In this document: piece by piece, positions 1 to 8,779 of the stretch
How the letters are laid out: each line of letters starts with the position of its first letter
Numbering within the stretch: position 1 is the stretch's first letter
Source: Nautiliaceae bacterium
GTDB lineage: Bacteria > Campylobacterota > Campylobacteria > Campylobacterales > Nautiliaceae
Assembly: GCA_027063075.1 (NCBI GenBank)
Contig: JAMOSM010000021.1
Span: 1-18,019 of the forward strand
Reading direction: 5' to 3'
DNA: 18,019 nt
Notes under the pieces: model-generated
Databases searched by the model: none
Told to the model about the DNA's origin: nothing
The model's input: the letters and a program-made list of their open reading frames with translations, nothing else
Made by a program: the position numbers and the translations under genes

Positions 1-1820
<1,820 letters not shown>

Positions 1821-1830
1821 CTTTTCTCCT

Positions 1831-2316
1831 TTAAATATCTTGTGCGTTTTTTAAAACCCAGTCAATTATTTCATCAATATTGTTTAAATCCAAAATTTCT
1901 ATATGAGGTGGAATTTTACTTTTGTCCACACTATCATCAACAGCAACGGCTTTTATATATCTAAAATAACTCTCATCAATTTCACCTCTAAAAACTGCAA
2001 GTCTTGGAAGAGGCAGGTATTTAAGCCCTTCTACCAGCAAAATATCAAAATCCTTAATCATATCGACTATTTCATCAAGAGATTTTTGACGATGAGAAAA
2101 ATAAGTGGTACGTGTTGGAGATGTAACTACAACTTCAGCCCCTGTTTGAAAAAATTTATAACTGTCTTTTCCCTCTTTATCAAACTGCGCTTTATCAGAA
2201 GGGTCGTTTTTTATAATTGCAATCTTATAAGAACTTATAAGTCTTTTTGCAATTTTTTCTATTAATGTAGTTTTTCCAGAATTACTTGGACCTGTAAATG
2301 CAACGGCTTTTCTCAA
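1831..2316 (-). CDS. mobB: Molybdopterin-guanine dinucleotide biosynthesis adaptor MobB
   Basis: A GTP-binding accessory protein that helps MobA make the MGD form of the molybdenum cofactor for formate dehydrogenases, nitrate reductases and similar enzymes. The 161 residues begin with a P-loop, GPSNSGKTT, at 9-17. They continue with the family stretch around [14 protein letters not shown] and the hydrophobic-acidic DILLVEG element typical of MobB. The start is a TTG at 2316, chosen because AAGGA lies five bases upstream; the only nearby ATG (about 2331-2333) runs into a stop after six codons. It is the first gene of the mobB-fbp-metG operon and diverges from the DUF4010 gene. A stand-alone MobB without MobA beside it is normal. 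Confidence 0.92.
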   Translation of the reverse strand: MRKAVAFTGPSNSGKTTLIEKIAKRLISSYKIAIIKNDPSDKAQFDKEGKDSYKFFQTGAEVVVTSPTRTTYFSHRQKSLDEIVDMIKDFDILLVEGLKYLPLPRLAVFRGEIDESYFRYIKAVAVDDSVDKSKIPPHIEILDLNNIDEIIDWVLKNAQDI

Positions 2317-2334
2317 GAAAGTCCTTTTTGCATA

Positions 2335-2343
2335 ATTTTATCA
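2335..2343 (-). promoter_or_regulatory. Predicted extended -10 promoter of mobB operon
   Basis: Read on the minus strand the sequence is TGATAAAAT, a TGn-extended -10 element. It would start transcription near 2328, giving a short leader of about a dozen bases that carries the AAGGA ribosome site. Its upstream region overlaps the opposing promoter at 2347-2355. Inferred from pattern only. Confidence 0.5.
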
Positions 2344-2346
2344 AAA

Positions 2347-2355
2347 TGTTATAAT
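2347..2355 (+). promoter_or_regulatory. Predicted extended -10 promoter of the DUF4010 gene
   Basis: TGTTATAAT is a perfect TGn plus TATAAT extended -10 element. The expected start of transcription is near 2362, about ten bases before the ATG at 2373. The same nine bases occur before the PAS gene at 16091-16099. No clear -35 is visible, as is usual for Campylobacterota sigma-70 promoters. Confidence 0.6.
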
Positions 2356-2372
2356 TATTTAAAGGATAAAAG

Positions 2373-3647
2373 ATGGATTTAATTTTATTAAAAGGTCTCT
2401 TTTTAAGTCTGTTTTTAGGATTTTTAATAGGACTTGAGAGAAACATCTCTTTTAAAATAGAAAATGAAAAAAGCTTTGCGGGAAGCAGAACTTTTAGTTT
2501 AATTTCTCTTTTTGGATATATAAGCGCTTTTTTAACCGATAAGCTCTTTTCAAATTTTATTTATATTTCGTTTTTTTCAGTCTCTTTTTTAATAATCACA
2601 GCATATTTTCTAAAAGTTTTTCATTACAATAAACAAGGCTCAACAACCCATATAAGCGCATTTTTAACATTTTTATTAGGTATTTTAGTATATTTTAATT
2701 ATCATCTTTTTGCAATTGTAACAACAATAATTATAGTAACGGTTTTAAACTTAAAACCTATGTTTAAAAATATAGAAAGCCGTCTATCAAGCAAAGACAT
2801 AAACGCGGCAATCCTGCTTCTTGGAATGAGCTTTTTAATATTGCCTTATCTTCCTGATAAGATGATTTATTTTATTAACCCTTACAAAACCTGGCTTATG
2901 GCGATTATTATTTCATCTTTATCATTCCTTGGATATTTAGGAATAAAAATTTTTGGTGAAAAATATGGAATATTAATAACAGGGGCTGCAGGAGGTTTTG
3001 TCAGCTCAACAGCGGTTACATATTCTTTAAGTAAGCTATACTCAAAATTAAACAACCAAAAAGCAATATTTACATACGCAAGTGCTATTGCAATTGCAAA
3101 CACCATTATGTTTGCAAGAGTTTTAGTAGAAGCCGGGTTAATCAATAAAGAGATTTTAAAATTACTTTTTCTGCCATACACACTCACAACACTTCTTGGA
3201 ATATATCTATCATACCGCTTATATAAAAAAGCGCCAAATGAAAAAATAAATACAAATTTTATAGAAAAAAATCCTCTAAGTTTAGAAGAGGCTATAAAAT
3301 TTGCAATAATTTTCGCCGTTATTTATGCAATAGTTCATATTATAGGCAATAAATATGGCAACATAGGTATTTATCTAATTTCTTTAATTTCCGGGATAAC
3401 AGATGTTGATGCAATAACCCTCTCTCTTTCATCCCTTTCAAAACAGGATTTATCATTAATTAACGCATCAATTGGAATTGCACTTGCAACCATTTCAAAC
3501 ACTCTTTTTAAACTTTCAATTGTATGGTTTTTTTCAAAAAAAGATTTAGCAAAAACACTCACCCGTTTTTTTACCATTTTACTTGTTTTTTTTATTTTAA
3601 TACTTATTTTAACCCTTTTCGTTAAAATTTATGTTTATACTTCCTAA
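2373..3647 (+). CDS. MgtC/SapB-like membrane protein with DUF4010 domain
   Basis: A polytopic inner-membrane protein of 424 residues whose biochemical role is not known. The N-terminal part (about 1-135) resembles the MgtC/SapB membrane domain, beginning with a hydrophobic helix and the motif GFLIGLERN near 16-24. The rest matches the DUF4010 half, with the glycine-rich segment GAAGGFVSSTAVTYSLSKL and a later ITDVDAITLSLSSLS motif. Roughly eleven or twelve hydrophobic helices can be counted. The ATG has AAAGGA just upstream and its own promoter. The last 39 bases overlap the end of flhA on the other strand. Magnesium or stress functions are claimed for true MgtC, but that should not be transferred here. 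Confidence 0.85.
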   Translation: MDLILLKGLFLSLFLGFLIGLERNISFKIENEKSFAGSRTFSLISLFGYISAFLTDKLFSNFIYISFFSVSFLIITAYFLKVFHYNKQGSTTHISAFLTFLLGILVYFNYHLFAIVTTIIIVTVLNLKPMFKNIESRLSSKDINAAILLLGMSFLILPYLPDKMIYFINPYKTWLMAIIISSLSFLGYLGIKIFGEKYGILITGAAGGFVSSTAVTYSLSKLYSKLNNQKAIFTYASAIAIANTIMFARVLVEAGLINKEILKLLFLPYTLTTLLGIYLSYRLYKKAPNEKINTNFIEKNPLSLEEAIKFAIIFAVIYAIVHIIGNKYGNIGIYLISLISGITDVDAITLSLSSLSKQDLSLINASIGIALATISNTLFKLSIVWFFSKKDLAKTLTRFFTILLVFFILILILTLFVKIYVYTS

Positions 3648-5795
3648 AACTTCAAATTTTGCATTTGGGTCAATTTCTGCGTGAGAGAGTACAACAACAT
3701 CAACCCCAAATCTTTCAAGTATCTCTGCTAAAGGTTTTCTTATTAAGGGGTCTACTATTAAAACAACAGGGGCAATTCCCCTGCTAACAATTTCATTTGC
3801 GGCATTGTTAATTTCTTGGACTAATTTATTCATTTCAGCCACAGTTAACATAAACTGTTTAGTTTCACCCTGCTGTTTTAACTTTGATAAAAGATACTGT
3901 TCCGTTAGGGCATCAAAAGTAATAAGCTTAAGAGTGCCATCTTCACTTTCATAAAGCCTTGTAATAACACGGCTAAGAGCACTTCTTACATGTTCAACTA
4001 TTGTATCTATGTTTTTGGTGTATTCAGCAATATCCGCAACGGTTTCAAGAATTGTTATCATATCTTTAATAGGTATTTTTTCGTGAAGAAGGGATTTTAA
4101 AACTCTTTGAATAAGACCAATACTTGCAACCTTGAGTGCATCATCAACAATAGCAGGATAATCTTTTTTAACCCTATCAAGCAGTGCCTGAACATCCTGA
4201 CGTGTTAAAAGCTCTTCTGCATAACGTTTAATAACCTCGCTTATATGAGTTACAATAACAGTAGATGGATCTACCACCGTATATCCGTTCATTAACGCTT
4301 CTTCTTTTTTGTCTTCATCAATCCATATAGCATCTATTCCAAAAGCGGGCTCTTTTACCTTAATTCCTTCTATTTCTTCAATAACCATAGGAGTGCTCAT
4401 TGCAAGAAATTTATCCGGATAAATTTCTCCCCTTGCAACCTCAACCCCTTTTAAAAGAACCTGATATTCATTCGGCTTTAAATTTAAATTGTCTTTTATC
4501 CTAATTTGCGGGACTAAAAATCCAAAATCGGAAGCTATTTTTTTACGCATAGCCTTTATTCTATCAAGCAAATCCCCTCCCTGATTCGGATCAGCTATTT
4601 TAATAAGCTGATATCCTATATCAAGTTCTAAAAGCTCTACTTTTAAAATATCCTCAAGAACTTTTTCTTCTTCTTTTGCAAGCTCCTCAGGAGATTTTTT
4701 AGGTTTTTCTTTCTCTTTTTCTTTAACTACTTCCTGAGGAGGTTTTTTGAGTTTTTTAGGTTTTTTTCTAAATTTATTTAAAAACTCTTCAATAGGGTCA
4801 ACTCCTTTTTGAGTTTCCATCATCAAATATCCGGCAATTAAAAATACACTCCCTATAAAAAACATACTCCCTGTAGGAAATCCCGGAATAAACGCCATAA
4901 AAATTATAATCACCCCTACTATTAAAACAACTTTATAATCTCTCATAAGCTGTTTTATAACACCTTCTGCAAAACTTCCGCTCTCATCTTTTGTAGCCCG
5001 GGTAATTATAATACCTGTAGCGGTTGATACCATAAGAGCGGGAATTTGTCCAACAAGTCCATCACCTACCGTTAAAATGGTATAAGTGGCAGCAGCTTCT
5101 GATAAATCCATTCCGTGCTGAAACACCCCTATTAAAAACCCGGCAATTATATTTACAATGGTGATAATAATGCCGGCAATTGCATCACCTTTTACAAACT
5201 TGCTCGCCCCATCCATAGCTCCGTAAAAATTTGCCTCTTTAATAAGCTCTTCACGCCTTCTTTTAGCTTCTTGTTCGTCAATAAGACCTGCGTTTAAATC
5301 AGCATCAATAGCCATTTGCTTACCTGGCAGGGCATCAAGCGTAAATCTTGCCGCAACTTCCGCAACCCTTGTAGAACCCTGGGTGATTACCAAAAAATTA
5401 ATTACAACCAAAATAATAAAAACAATAATCCCTATAATATAGTTTCCCCCGACTACAAACTCCCCAAAAGCACTTATTATTTTACTTACCGCATCAGGCC
5501 CTTCATAACCTTTGCTTAAAATCATTCTTGTAGTTGCGACATTCAAAGAGAGCCTGTATAAAGTAACAATTAAAATTAAAGTAGGAAACGTCGTAAAATC
5601 AGTCGGTTTTGGAATGTATAAAGAAAGCATCAAAATAAGAACTGAAACAGATATTGAAATAGTTAAAAAAAAGTCAAGCGCTCCGCTTGGAAGCGGAACT
5701 ATAATAATAAGTAAAATTGCAAAAACAAAAGCAACTACACCTAAATCAGCAACTTCACTAAATACTCTTAAAGTTTTTTTTAATTTATTTACCAG
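3609..5795 (-). CDS. flhA: Flagellar type III export gate protein FlhA (probable CTG start)
   Basis: Forms the nonameric ring of the flagellar type III export gate in the inner membrane and docks chaperone-substrate complexes. From a start at 5795 the protein has 728 residues, matching the roughly 725-735 of Campylobacter and Helicobacter FlhA. Two N-terminal membrane helices lie at about 20-55, the FHIPEP-family signature RFTLDALPGKQMAIDADL near 150-167, a Lys/Pro/Glu-rich linker at about 344-386, then the soluble C-terminal domain. The first ATG or TTG in frame (5633, 5630) would delete both helices, although upstream codons read as conserved FlhA (LLIIIVPLPSGALDFFLTIS). The frame is closed by TAA at 5799-5801 and contains no ATG, GTG or TTG before 5633. 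The CTG at 5793-5795 has AAGGA six bases upstream, so I chose it. It overlaps the rrf2 end by 11 bases. Confidence 0.9.
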   Translation of the reverse strand: MVNKLKKTLRVFSEVADLGVVAFVFAILLIIIVPLPSGALDFFLTISISVSVLILMLSLYIPKPTDFTTFPTLILIVTLYRLSLNVATTRMILSKGYEGPDAVSKIISAFGEFVVGGNYIIGIIVFIILVVINFLVITQGSTRVAEVAARFTLDALPGKQMAIDADLNAGLIDEQEAKRRREELIKEANFYGAMDGASKFVKGDAIAGIIITIVNIIAGFLIGVFQHGMDLSEAAATYTILTVGDGLVGQIPALMVSTATGIIITRATKDESGSFAEGVIKQLMRDYKVVLIVGVIIIFMAFIPGFPTGSMFFIGSVFLIAGYLMMETQKGVDPIEEFLNKFRKKPKKLKKPPQEVVKEKEKEKPKKSPEELAKEEEKVLEDILKVELLELDIGYQLIKIADPNQGGDLLDRIKAMRKKIASDFGFLVPQIRIKDNLNLKPNEYQVLLKGVEVARGEIYPDKFLAMSTPMVIEEIEGIKVKEPAFGIDAIWIDEDKKEEALMNGYTVVDPSTVIVTHISEVIKRYAEELLTRQDVQALLDRVKKDYPAIVDDALKVASIGLIQRVLKSLLHEKIPIKDMITILETVADIAEYTKNIDTIVEHVRSALSRVITRLYESEDGTLKLITFDALTEQYLLSKLKQQGETKQFMLTVAEMNKLVQEINNAANEIVSRGIAPVVLIVDPLIRKPLAEILERFGVDVVVLSHAEIDPNAKFEVLGSININFNEKG

Positions 5796-6201
5796 ATTTT
5801 ATCCTTATAACATCAGCTAAAGTATATTTATCTAAAACTTTTGAAATCTCTTTTTCCATTTTAGCAAAAAAAGGCCATAAAGCACAGATATCGCTTCTTT
5901 CACGCGTACAGTCGTCTTTGTTTGAAGAACAGTAAAAAACCAAAGAATCTTTGTCTTCTAAGGATTTAAACACATCCACTATTTTTATCTCTTCAGGTTT
6001 TTTAGCAAGCACAAACCCCCCGTGAATTCCTTTAAAAGATTTTACAAACCCGTGCTTTGAGAGGTTTTGTAAAAGTTTAGCCAAAAAAGGTTTAGGAAGG
6101 TCTGTAAGCTCTGAAATCTTATTTACATCAATAGGTTTTTCAAATTTAGAAAGTTCAACTAACGCCTGAAGTGCGTAAGCAGTAGATTTTGTAAATAACA
6201 T
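5785..6201 (-). CDS. Rrf2-family Fe-S transcriptional regulator
   Basis: A small DNA-binding repressor or activator of the IscR/NsrR/Rrf2 type, 138 residues. The winged helix-turn-helix covers about 1-66 (STAYALQALVELS, then ISELTDLPKPFLAKLLQNL and the wing GIHGGFVLAKKP). Three cysteines at 91, 98 and 106 give CX6CX7C, close to the three-cysteine cluster-binding loop of IscR and NsrR, so an Fe-S cluster sensing iron, oxygen or nitric oxide is likely. Start: ATG at 6201 with AAGGTG upstream. It overlaps flhA by 11 bases and is almost certainly co-transcribed with it, an arrangement I recall from C. jejuni (flhA, Rrf2 gene, rpsO). Which signal it senses cannot be told from sequence alone. Confidence 0.9.
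   Translation of the reverse strand: MLFTKSTAYALQALVELSKFEKPIDVNKISELTDLPKPFLAKLLQNLSKHGFVKSFKGIHGGFVLAKKPEEIKIVDVFKSLEDKDSLVFYCSSNKDDCTRERSDICALWPFFAKMEKEISKVLDKYTLADVIRIKSGK
5793..5806 (-). promoter_or_regulatory. Ribosome binding site and putative CTG initiation codon of flhA
   Basis: On the minus strand AAGGA (5802-5806) is followed by six bases and CTG (5793-5795), standard spacing for initiation. The site lies inside the last codons of the rrf2-type gene, so translation is probably coupled. It decides the flhA start because no usual start codon exists upstream of the first membrane helices. Confidence 0.6.
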
Positions 6202-6217
6202 AAATCACCTTTTTTTC

Positions 6218-6239
6218 AAAATTATATAAAAATAATCTT
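6218..6239 (-). promoter_or_regulatory. Promoter with imperfect dyad upstream of the Rrf2-type gene
   Basis: On the minus strand TATAAT (6221-6226) would start transcription near 6214, just before the AAGGTG ribosome site. The hexamer lies in an imperfect 22-base dyad whose outer arms read AAGATTAT and ATAATTTT. Rrf2 and NsrR proteins bind AT-rich dyads of about this size and often repress their own gene, so this is a candidate autoregulatory operator. AT-richness makes chance dyads common, hence low confidence. Confidence 0.35.
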
Positions 6240-6258
6240 ATTTATAATAGTTTTATTT

Positions 6259-6620
6259 CTACAGCGGAGCTGTTTTTATCTTTTTTCTTACTTCATTAAT
6301 GGCTTCTTGAATTTTACCTTCAAGCTTCAAATTGATATATTTTATTAAAATTATATTTTTTAAGTTATATAATAAAATTAAATTTATAACTTTTTCAAGG
6401 TTAGATTCATTTATATAAACCTTTTTATACTCTTTTATAACAGATTTAGCAGAATTTGAATTATCGGCTACCACATAAACAGTTTTTACATCAGGAGTTA
6501 CTTTTAATAAAATCTAAATTAACTAAGGATTCCTTTTTTTCAAAAACTCCTGCATATATAATATAAAATATTTTTACTAAACAGGCTTACAGTAAATAAA
6601 AAAACCAAAAAAAACCGCAC
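6259..6620 (-). pseudogene. Frameshifted small gene for a putative secreted protein
   Basis: Three consecutive minus-strand reading frames join into one plausible protein. Frame one begins with GTG at 6620 (AAGG six bases upstream), reads a signal-peptide-like start MRFFLVFLFTVSLFS and ends at a TGA. Frame two carries YAGVFEKKESLVNLDFIK and also ends at a TGA. Frame three carries VTPDVKTVYVVADNSNSAKS and runs 70-odd further charged residues to TAG at 6259. One extra A in the run at 6571-6575 and one in the run at 6502-6505 would explain both shifts; removing them gives about 119 residues. It has its own predicted promoter. It could be a recent pseudogene, a phase-variable gene or two sequencing errors. 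I do not recognise the family. The last frame alone (GTG at 6474) has no convincing ribosome site. Confidence 0.55.
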
Positions 6621-6628
6621 TTAAAGCC

Positions 6629-6654
6629 TTTTTTGTTAAAATTGTAACAAAAAA
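6629..6654. repeat. Perfect inverted repeat between rpsO and the frameshifted gene
   Basis: Ten-base arms, TTTTTTGTTA and TAACAAAAAA, flank a six-base centre. The dyad contains the predicted -10 of the minus-strand gene and lies just upstream of the T-run before the rpsO promoter. It could be a repressor operator for either gene or a chance product of A/T runs. Confidence 0.45.
6641..6649 (-). promoter_or_regulatory. Predicted extended -10 promoter of the frameshifted gene
   Basis: Read on the minus strand the sequence is TGTTACAAT, a TGn-extended -10. Transcription would start near 6634, before AAGG and the GTG at 6620. Complete promoter, ribosome site and signal peptide together support that a real gene once stood here. 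Confidence 0.45.
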
Positions 6655-6660
6655 ATTTGC

Positions 6661-6685
6661 TTTTTTTTTTTAAAACCGTTATACT
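6661..6685 (+). promoter_or_regulatory. Predicted rpsO promoter with upstream T-run
   Basis: A run of eleven T (6661-6671) precedes TATACT at 6680-6685. T-rich upstream DNA with a -10 and no -35 is the usual Campylobacterota promoter form. Start of transcription is expected near 6692, giving a leader of about 34 bases that carries AGGAGG (6716-6721). The homopolymer sits where a length change would alter promoter strength. Confidence 0.55.
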
Positions 6686-6725
6686 TTCAATTCATAAAAC
6701 AAAATTTACCAATCAGGAGGCTAAG

Positions 6726-7001
6726 ATGGCTTTGGATTCGGCGAAAAAAAGAGAAATTATCGCTAAATTCGGAAATGATGAAAATGATACTGGAAGTCCT
6801 GCAGTTCAAATTGCACTTTTGACTGAAAGAATCAATCAAATCAACGAACATTTACAAAAACATAAACACGACCATTCAAGTAGATTAGGATTACTTAAAT
6901 TAGTTGGACAAAGAAAAAGACTTATGAGATATTTAAAGAAAAAAGACCACGATAAATATCTACAAGTTATTGCAGAGCTTGGATTAAGAGACAGAGTTTA
7001 A
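6726..7001 (+). CDS. rpsO: 30S ribosomal protein S15
   Basis: Primary 16S rRNA-binding protein of the small-subunit platform. The 91-residue product has the standard S15 length and sequence, including [13 protein letters not shown] [17 protein letters not shown] at 20-36, the [25 protein letters not shown] core at 46-70 and a C-terminus ending in GLRDRV. The start is the ATG at 6726, with a strong AGGAGG five bases upstream; an in-frame ATG at 6657 would add a meaningless 23-residue lead encoded by the promoter T-run. It is transcribed alone and ends in a hairpin that overlaps its last codons. S15 often represses its own translation by binding its leader; no such structure is obvious in this short leader. 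Confidence 0.98.
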   Translation: MALDSAKKREIIAKFGNDENDTGSPAVQIALLTERINQINEHLQKHKHDHSSRLGLLKLVGQRKRLMRYLKKKDHDKYLQVIAELGLRDRV

Positions 7002-7016
7002 TCTCTTCTCTTTTTT
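6986..7016 (+). terminator. Rho-independent terminator of rpsO
   Basis: AAGAGA at 6986-6991, a bulged C and AGAG pair with CTCTTCTCTT at 7003-7012 around a TTTAAT loop, followed by T to 7016. The stem of about ten pairs begins within the last five codons of rpsO. Downstream is the convergent end of the 134-residue membrane protein gene. Confidence 0.6.
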
Positions 7017-7039
7017 CATTATATAAACAGAGTCAGATG

Positions 7040-7444
7040 CTATTTATTTAAAGCTTTTCTTTCAATTTTTTCTAATTTATTCTTATAAAGTGAATGTTTA
7101 TTAATAATTTCATTATGAAAATAATCAAAAAGTATCTTTTTTCTATTCTTATGCATTAAAACCTTCTCTACAAAATCAAAAGCACCTTTTTCATCAAATG
7201 AGAAATTATTATTAAAAAGTTTTAAAGCAGCAAATAAATCATCTGTTGTTGAATTTGGATTAGCAGCTATTTTTATCAAATCGTCAATCATAAGTTTTTT
7301 CTCATCTGGATTCTTTTTAAATTTTTTAGAAAAAAACAGAATAAAAAAAGAACTAATAACTAAAAACAAAAAAAGATAAAGAATAAAAAAAAGAGGAGTA
7401 GAAGGGAGTAAAGAAATTAAAAAATCACTTATCTCCTCTATCAC
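7040..7444 (-). CDS. Hypothetical single-pass membrane protein downstream of hisD
   Basis: A 134-residue protein I cannot assign to a family. One strong hydrophobic helix spans about 17-38 (FFILYLFLFLVISSFFILFF), followed by a basic KKFKK stretch. This suggests the short N-terminus is outside and the remaining 95 charged residues are cytoplasmic. The soluble part looks helical (DDLIKIAANPNSTTDDLFAALKLF) and ends with a Lys-rich tail. The GTG start overlaps the hisD TGA in a GTGA junction, so it is co-translated with hisD. That coupling suggests an accessory gene carried in a housekeeping operon rather than a role in histidine synthesis, for which no membrane protein is needed. Confidence 0.75.
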   Translation of the reverse strand: MIEEISDFLISLLPSTPLFFILYLFLFLVISSFFILFFSKKFKKNPDEKKLMIDDLIKIAANPNSTTDDLFAALKLFNNNFSFDEKGAFDFVEKVLMHKNRKKILFDYFHNEIINKHSLYKNKLEKIERKALNK

Positions 7445-8736
7445 TTAAGTCTCTCAAGCACAGATTTTTCATGAGCCGTAAGTCCTTCCGTATGAGCTAA
7501 AATAGCACACTCTTTGCCCATCTCTTCAATAGCTTCTTTACTAAAGGAGATAATAGAACTTTTTTTCATAAAAACTTCAACATTTAAAGGGGAATAAAAC
7601 TTAGCCGTCCCTCCTGTAGGAAGGGTATGGTTTGGACCTGCTATATAATCTCCTATAGGCTCAGGAGTATATTCTCCAAGGAAAATAGCTCCTGCATGTT
7701 TTATTTTTGGAAGTAATTCAAATGGATTTGAAGTCATAACTTCAAGATGCTCTGGGGCAATTTTATTCATAAGTACAACTGCCTCATCAATATCGTTTGT
7801 AACAATAATTGCCCCTCTGTTTTCAATAGATTTTCTTGCAATTTCGCTTCTTTCAAGTTCATTTAAAAATTTTTCAACTTCAACCGCCACCATATCCGCA
7901 ATTTCTTTACTGTCTGTTATTAAAATAGAACTCGCCATCTCATCATGTTCGGCTTGAGAAAGTAAATCAATAGCCAGATATTTTGGCTTAGCACTCTCAT
8001 CTGCAATTATCCCAATTTCACTAGGACCTGCAATCATATCTATATTAACTTCCCCATACACAAGTTTTTTTGCAGTTGCCACAAATATATTTCCAGGACC
8101 TGTAATAACATCTACTTTTGGAATACTCTCAGTTCCATAAGCCATTGCGGCAATAGCACTTGCCCCACCTACTTTAAACGTCTTTGGCATACCACAGATA
8201 TATAAAGCTGCAAGTAAAAGTTCATTTGGTCTGTTTTCAATAACAGGAGTTGTAACAATAATTTCTTCAACTCCGGCAACAATCGCAGGAATTACATTCA
8301 TTAAAAGACTGCTTGGATAAAATGCCTTACCCCCCGGTACATAAACTCCGGCTTTATCTACAGGAGTGACTTTTTGTCCAAGAATAGTTCCGTTTTTTTC
8401 AAAATCAAGCCAGGATTTTGGAAGCTGCTTTTCGTGATATGCTTTTATTCTATCATAAGCTAAATGAAGGGCTTTTTTTAAATCTTTATCTAAATTTTCA
8501 TAAGCTTTTTTCATCTCTTCAGGTTTAATTTCCAAATCTTCACTGCTTTTTGGCTGCCATTTATCAAATTTAGCAATATGTCTAAAAAGTGCCCTATCGC
8601 CTTCTTTTTTTACTTCATCAATAATTTCTCTAACAATTCCCTCAACTTCGGCAATATCCATTTTTCCTCTGCTTAAAATCTCTTCAAACTCTTTTTTAAA
8701 TCCGGGATTGTTTATATCAATAATTTTTATTCCCAT
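7441..8736 (-). CDS. hisD: Histidinol dehydrogenase
   Basis: Carries out the last two steps of histidine synthesis, oxidising L-histidinol to L-histidine with two NAD+ through a histidinal intermediate. The 431 residues match the family length. Zinc ligands by comparison with the E. coli enzyme are Q261, H264, D363 and H422, and the catalytic Glu-His pair is E329/H330 in the motif IAPEHLEV. The GPGN segment at 213-216 and GPSEIGIIAD at 237-246 are family landmarks. The ATG at 8736 follows AAGGGAT. No other his genes lie in the window, in keeping with scattered his genes in Campylobacterota. The gene continues into the membrane protein by a four-base overlap. Confidence 0.96.
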   Translation of the reverse strand: MGIKIIDINNPGFKKEFEEILSRGKMDIAEVEGIVREIIDEVKKEGDRALFRHIAKFDKWQPKSSEDLEIKPEEMKKAYENLDKDLKKALHLAYDRIKAYHEKQLPKSWLDFEKNGTILGQKVTPVDKAGVYVPGGKAFYPSSLLMNVIPAIVAGVEEIIVTTPVIENRPNELLLAALYICGMPKTFKVGGASAIAAMAYGTESIPKVDVITGPGNIFVATAKKLVYGEVNIDMIAGPSEIGIIADESAKPKYLAIDLLSQAEHDEMASSILITDSKEIADMVAVEVEKFLNELERSEIARKSIENRGAIIVTNDIDEAVVLMNKIAPEHLEVMTSNPFELLPKIKHAGAIFLGEYTPEPIGDYIAGPNHTLPTGGTAKFYSPLNVEVFMKKSSIISFSKEAIEEMGKECAILAHTEGLTAHEKSVLERLK

Positions 8737-8753
8737 TTTATCCCTTTTTTTTA

Positions 8754-8763
8754 TACAATTTTA
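8754..8763. promoter_or_regulatory. Overlapping divergent -10 elements of hisD and the FetB-like gene
   Basis: In the 43-base gap, TACAAT (8754-8759, plus) would serve the permease, and TAAAAT on the minus strand (8758-8763) would serve hisD. The two hexamers share two bases, so RNA polymerase could hardly occupy both at once. Short leaders carrying each ribosome site result. Pattern-based only. Confidence 0.4.
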
Positions 8764-8779
8764 CCTAAAAAGGACAATC

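Noticed and set aside
2882..3577. Minus-strand open frames inside the DUF4010 gene
   Set aside because: They are antisense to an intact membrane-protein gene, lack ribosome sites and resemble no family.
3609..5633. FlhA starting at TTG 5633 or ATG 5630
   Set aside because: This would remove two conserved membrane helices that are plainly encoded just upstream, and no ribosome site fits.
6261..6277. Hairpin ACAGC-GGA-GCTGT followed by T as a plus-strand terminator
   Set aside because: The stem has only five pairs with a three-base loop, and no plus-strand gene ends there. It lies in the last codons of the broken minus-strand gene.
6259..6474. Stand-alone 71-residue gene starting at GTG 6474
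   Set aside because: No ribosome site precedes this GTG, and the coding character continues upstream in the other frames, so it is the tail of a longer frameshifted gene.
6657..6725. N-terminal extension of S15 from the ATG at 6657
   Set aside because: The extra residues are encoded by the promoter T-run and -10. The ATG at 6726 has AGGAGG and gives standard S15 length.
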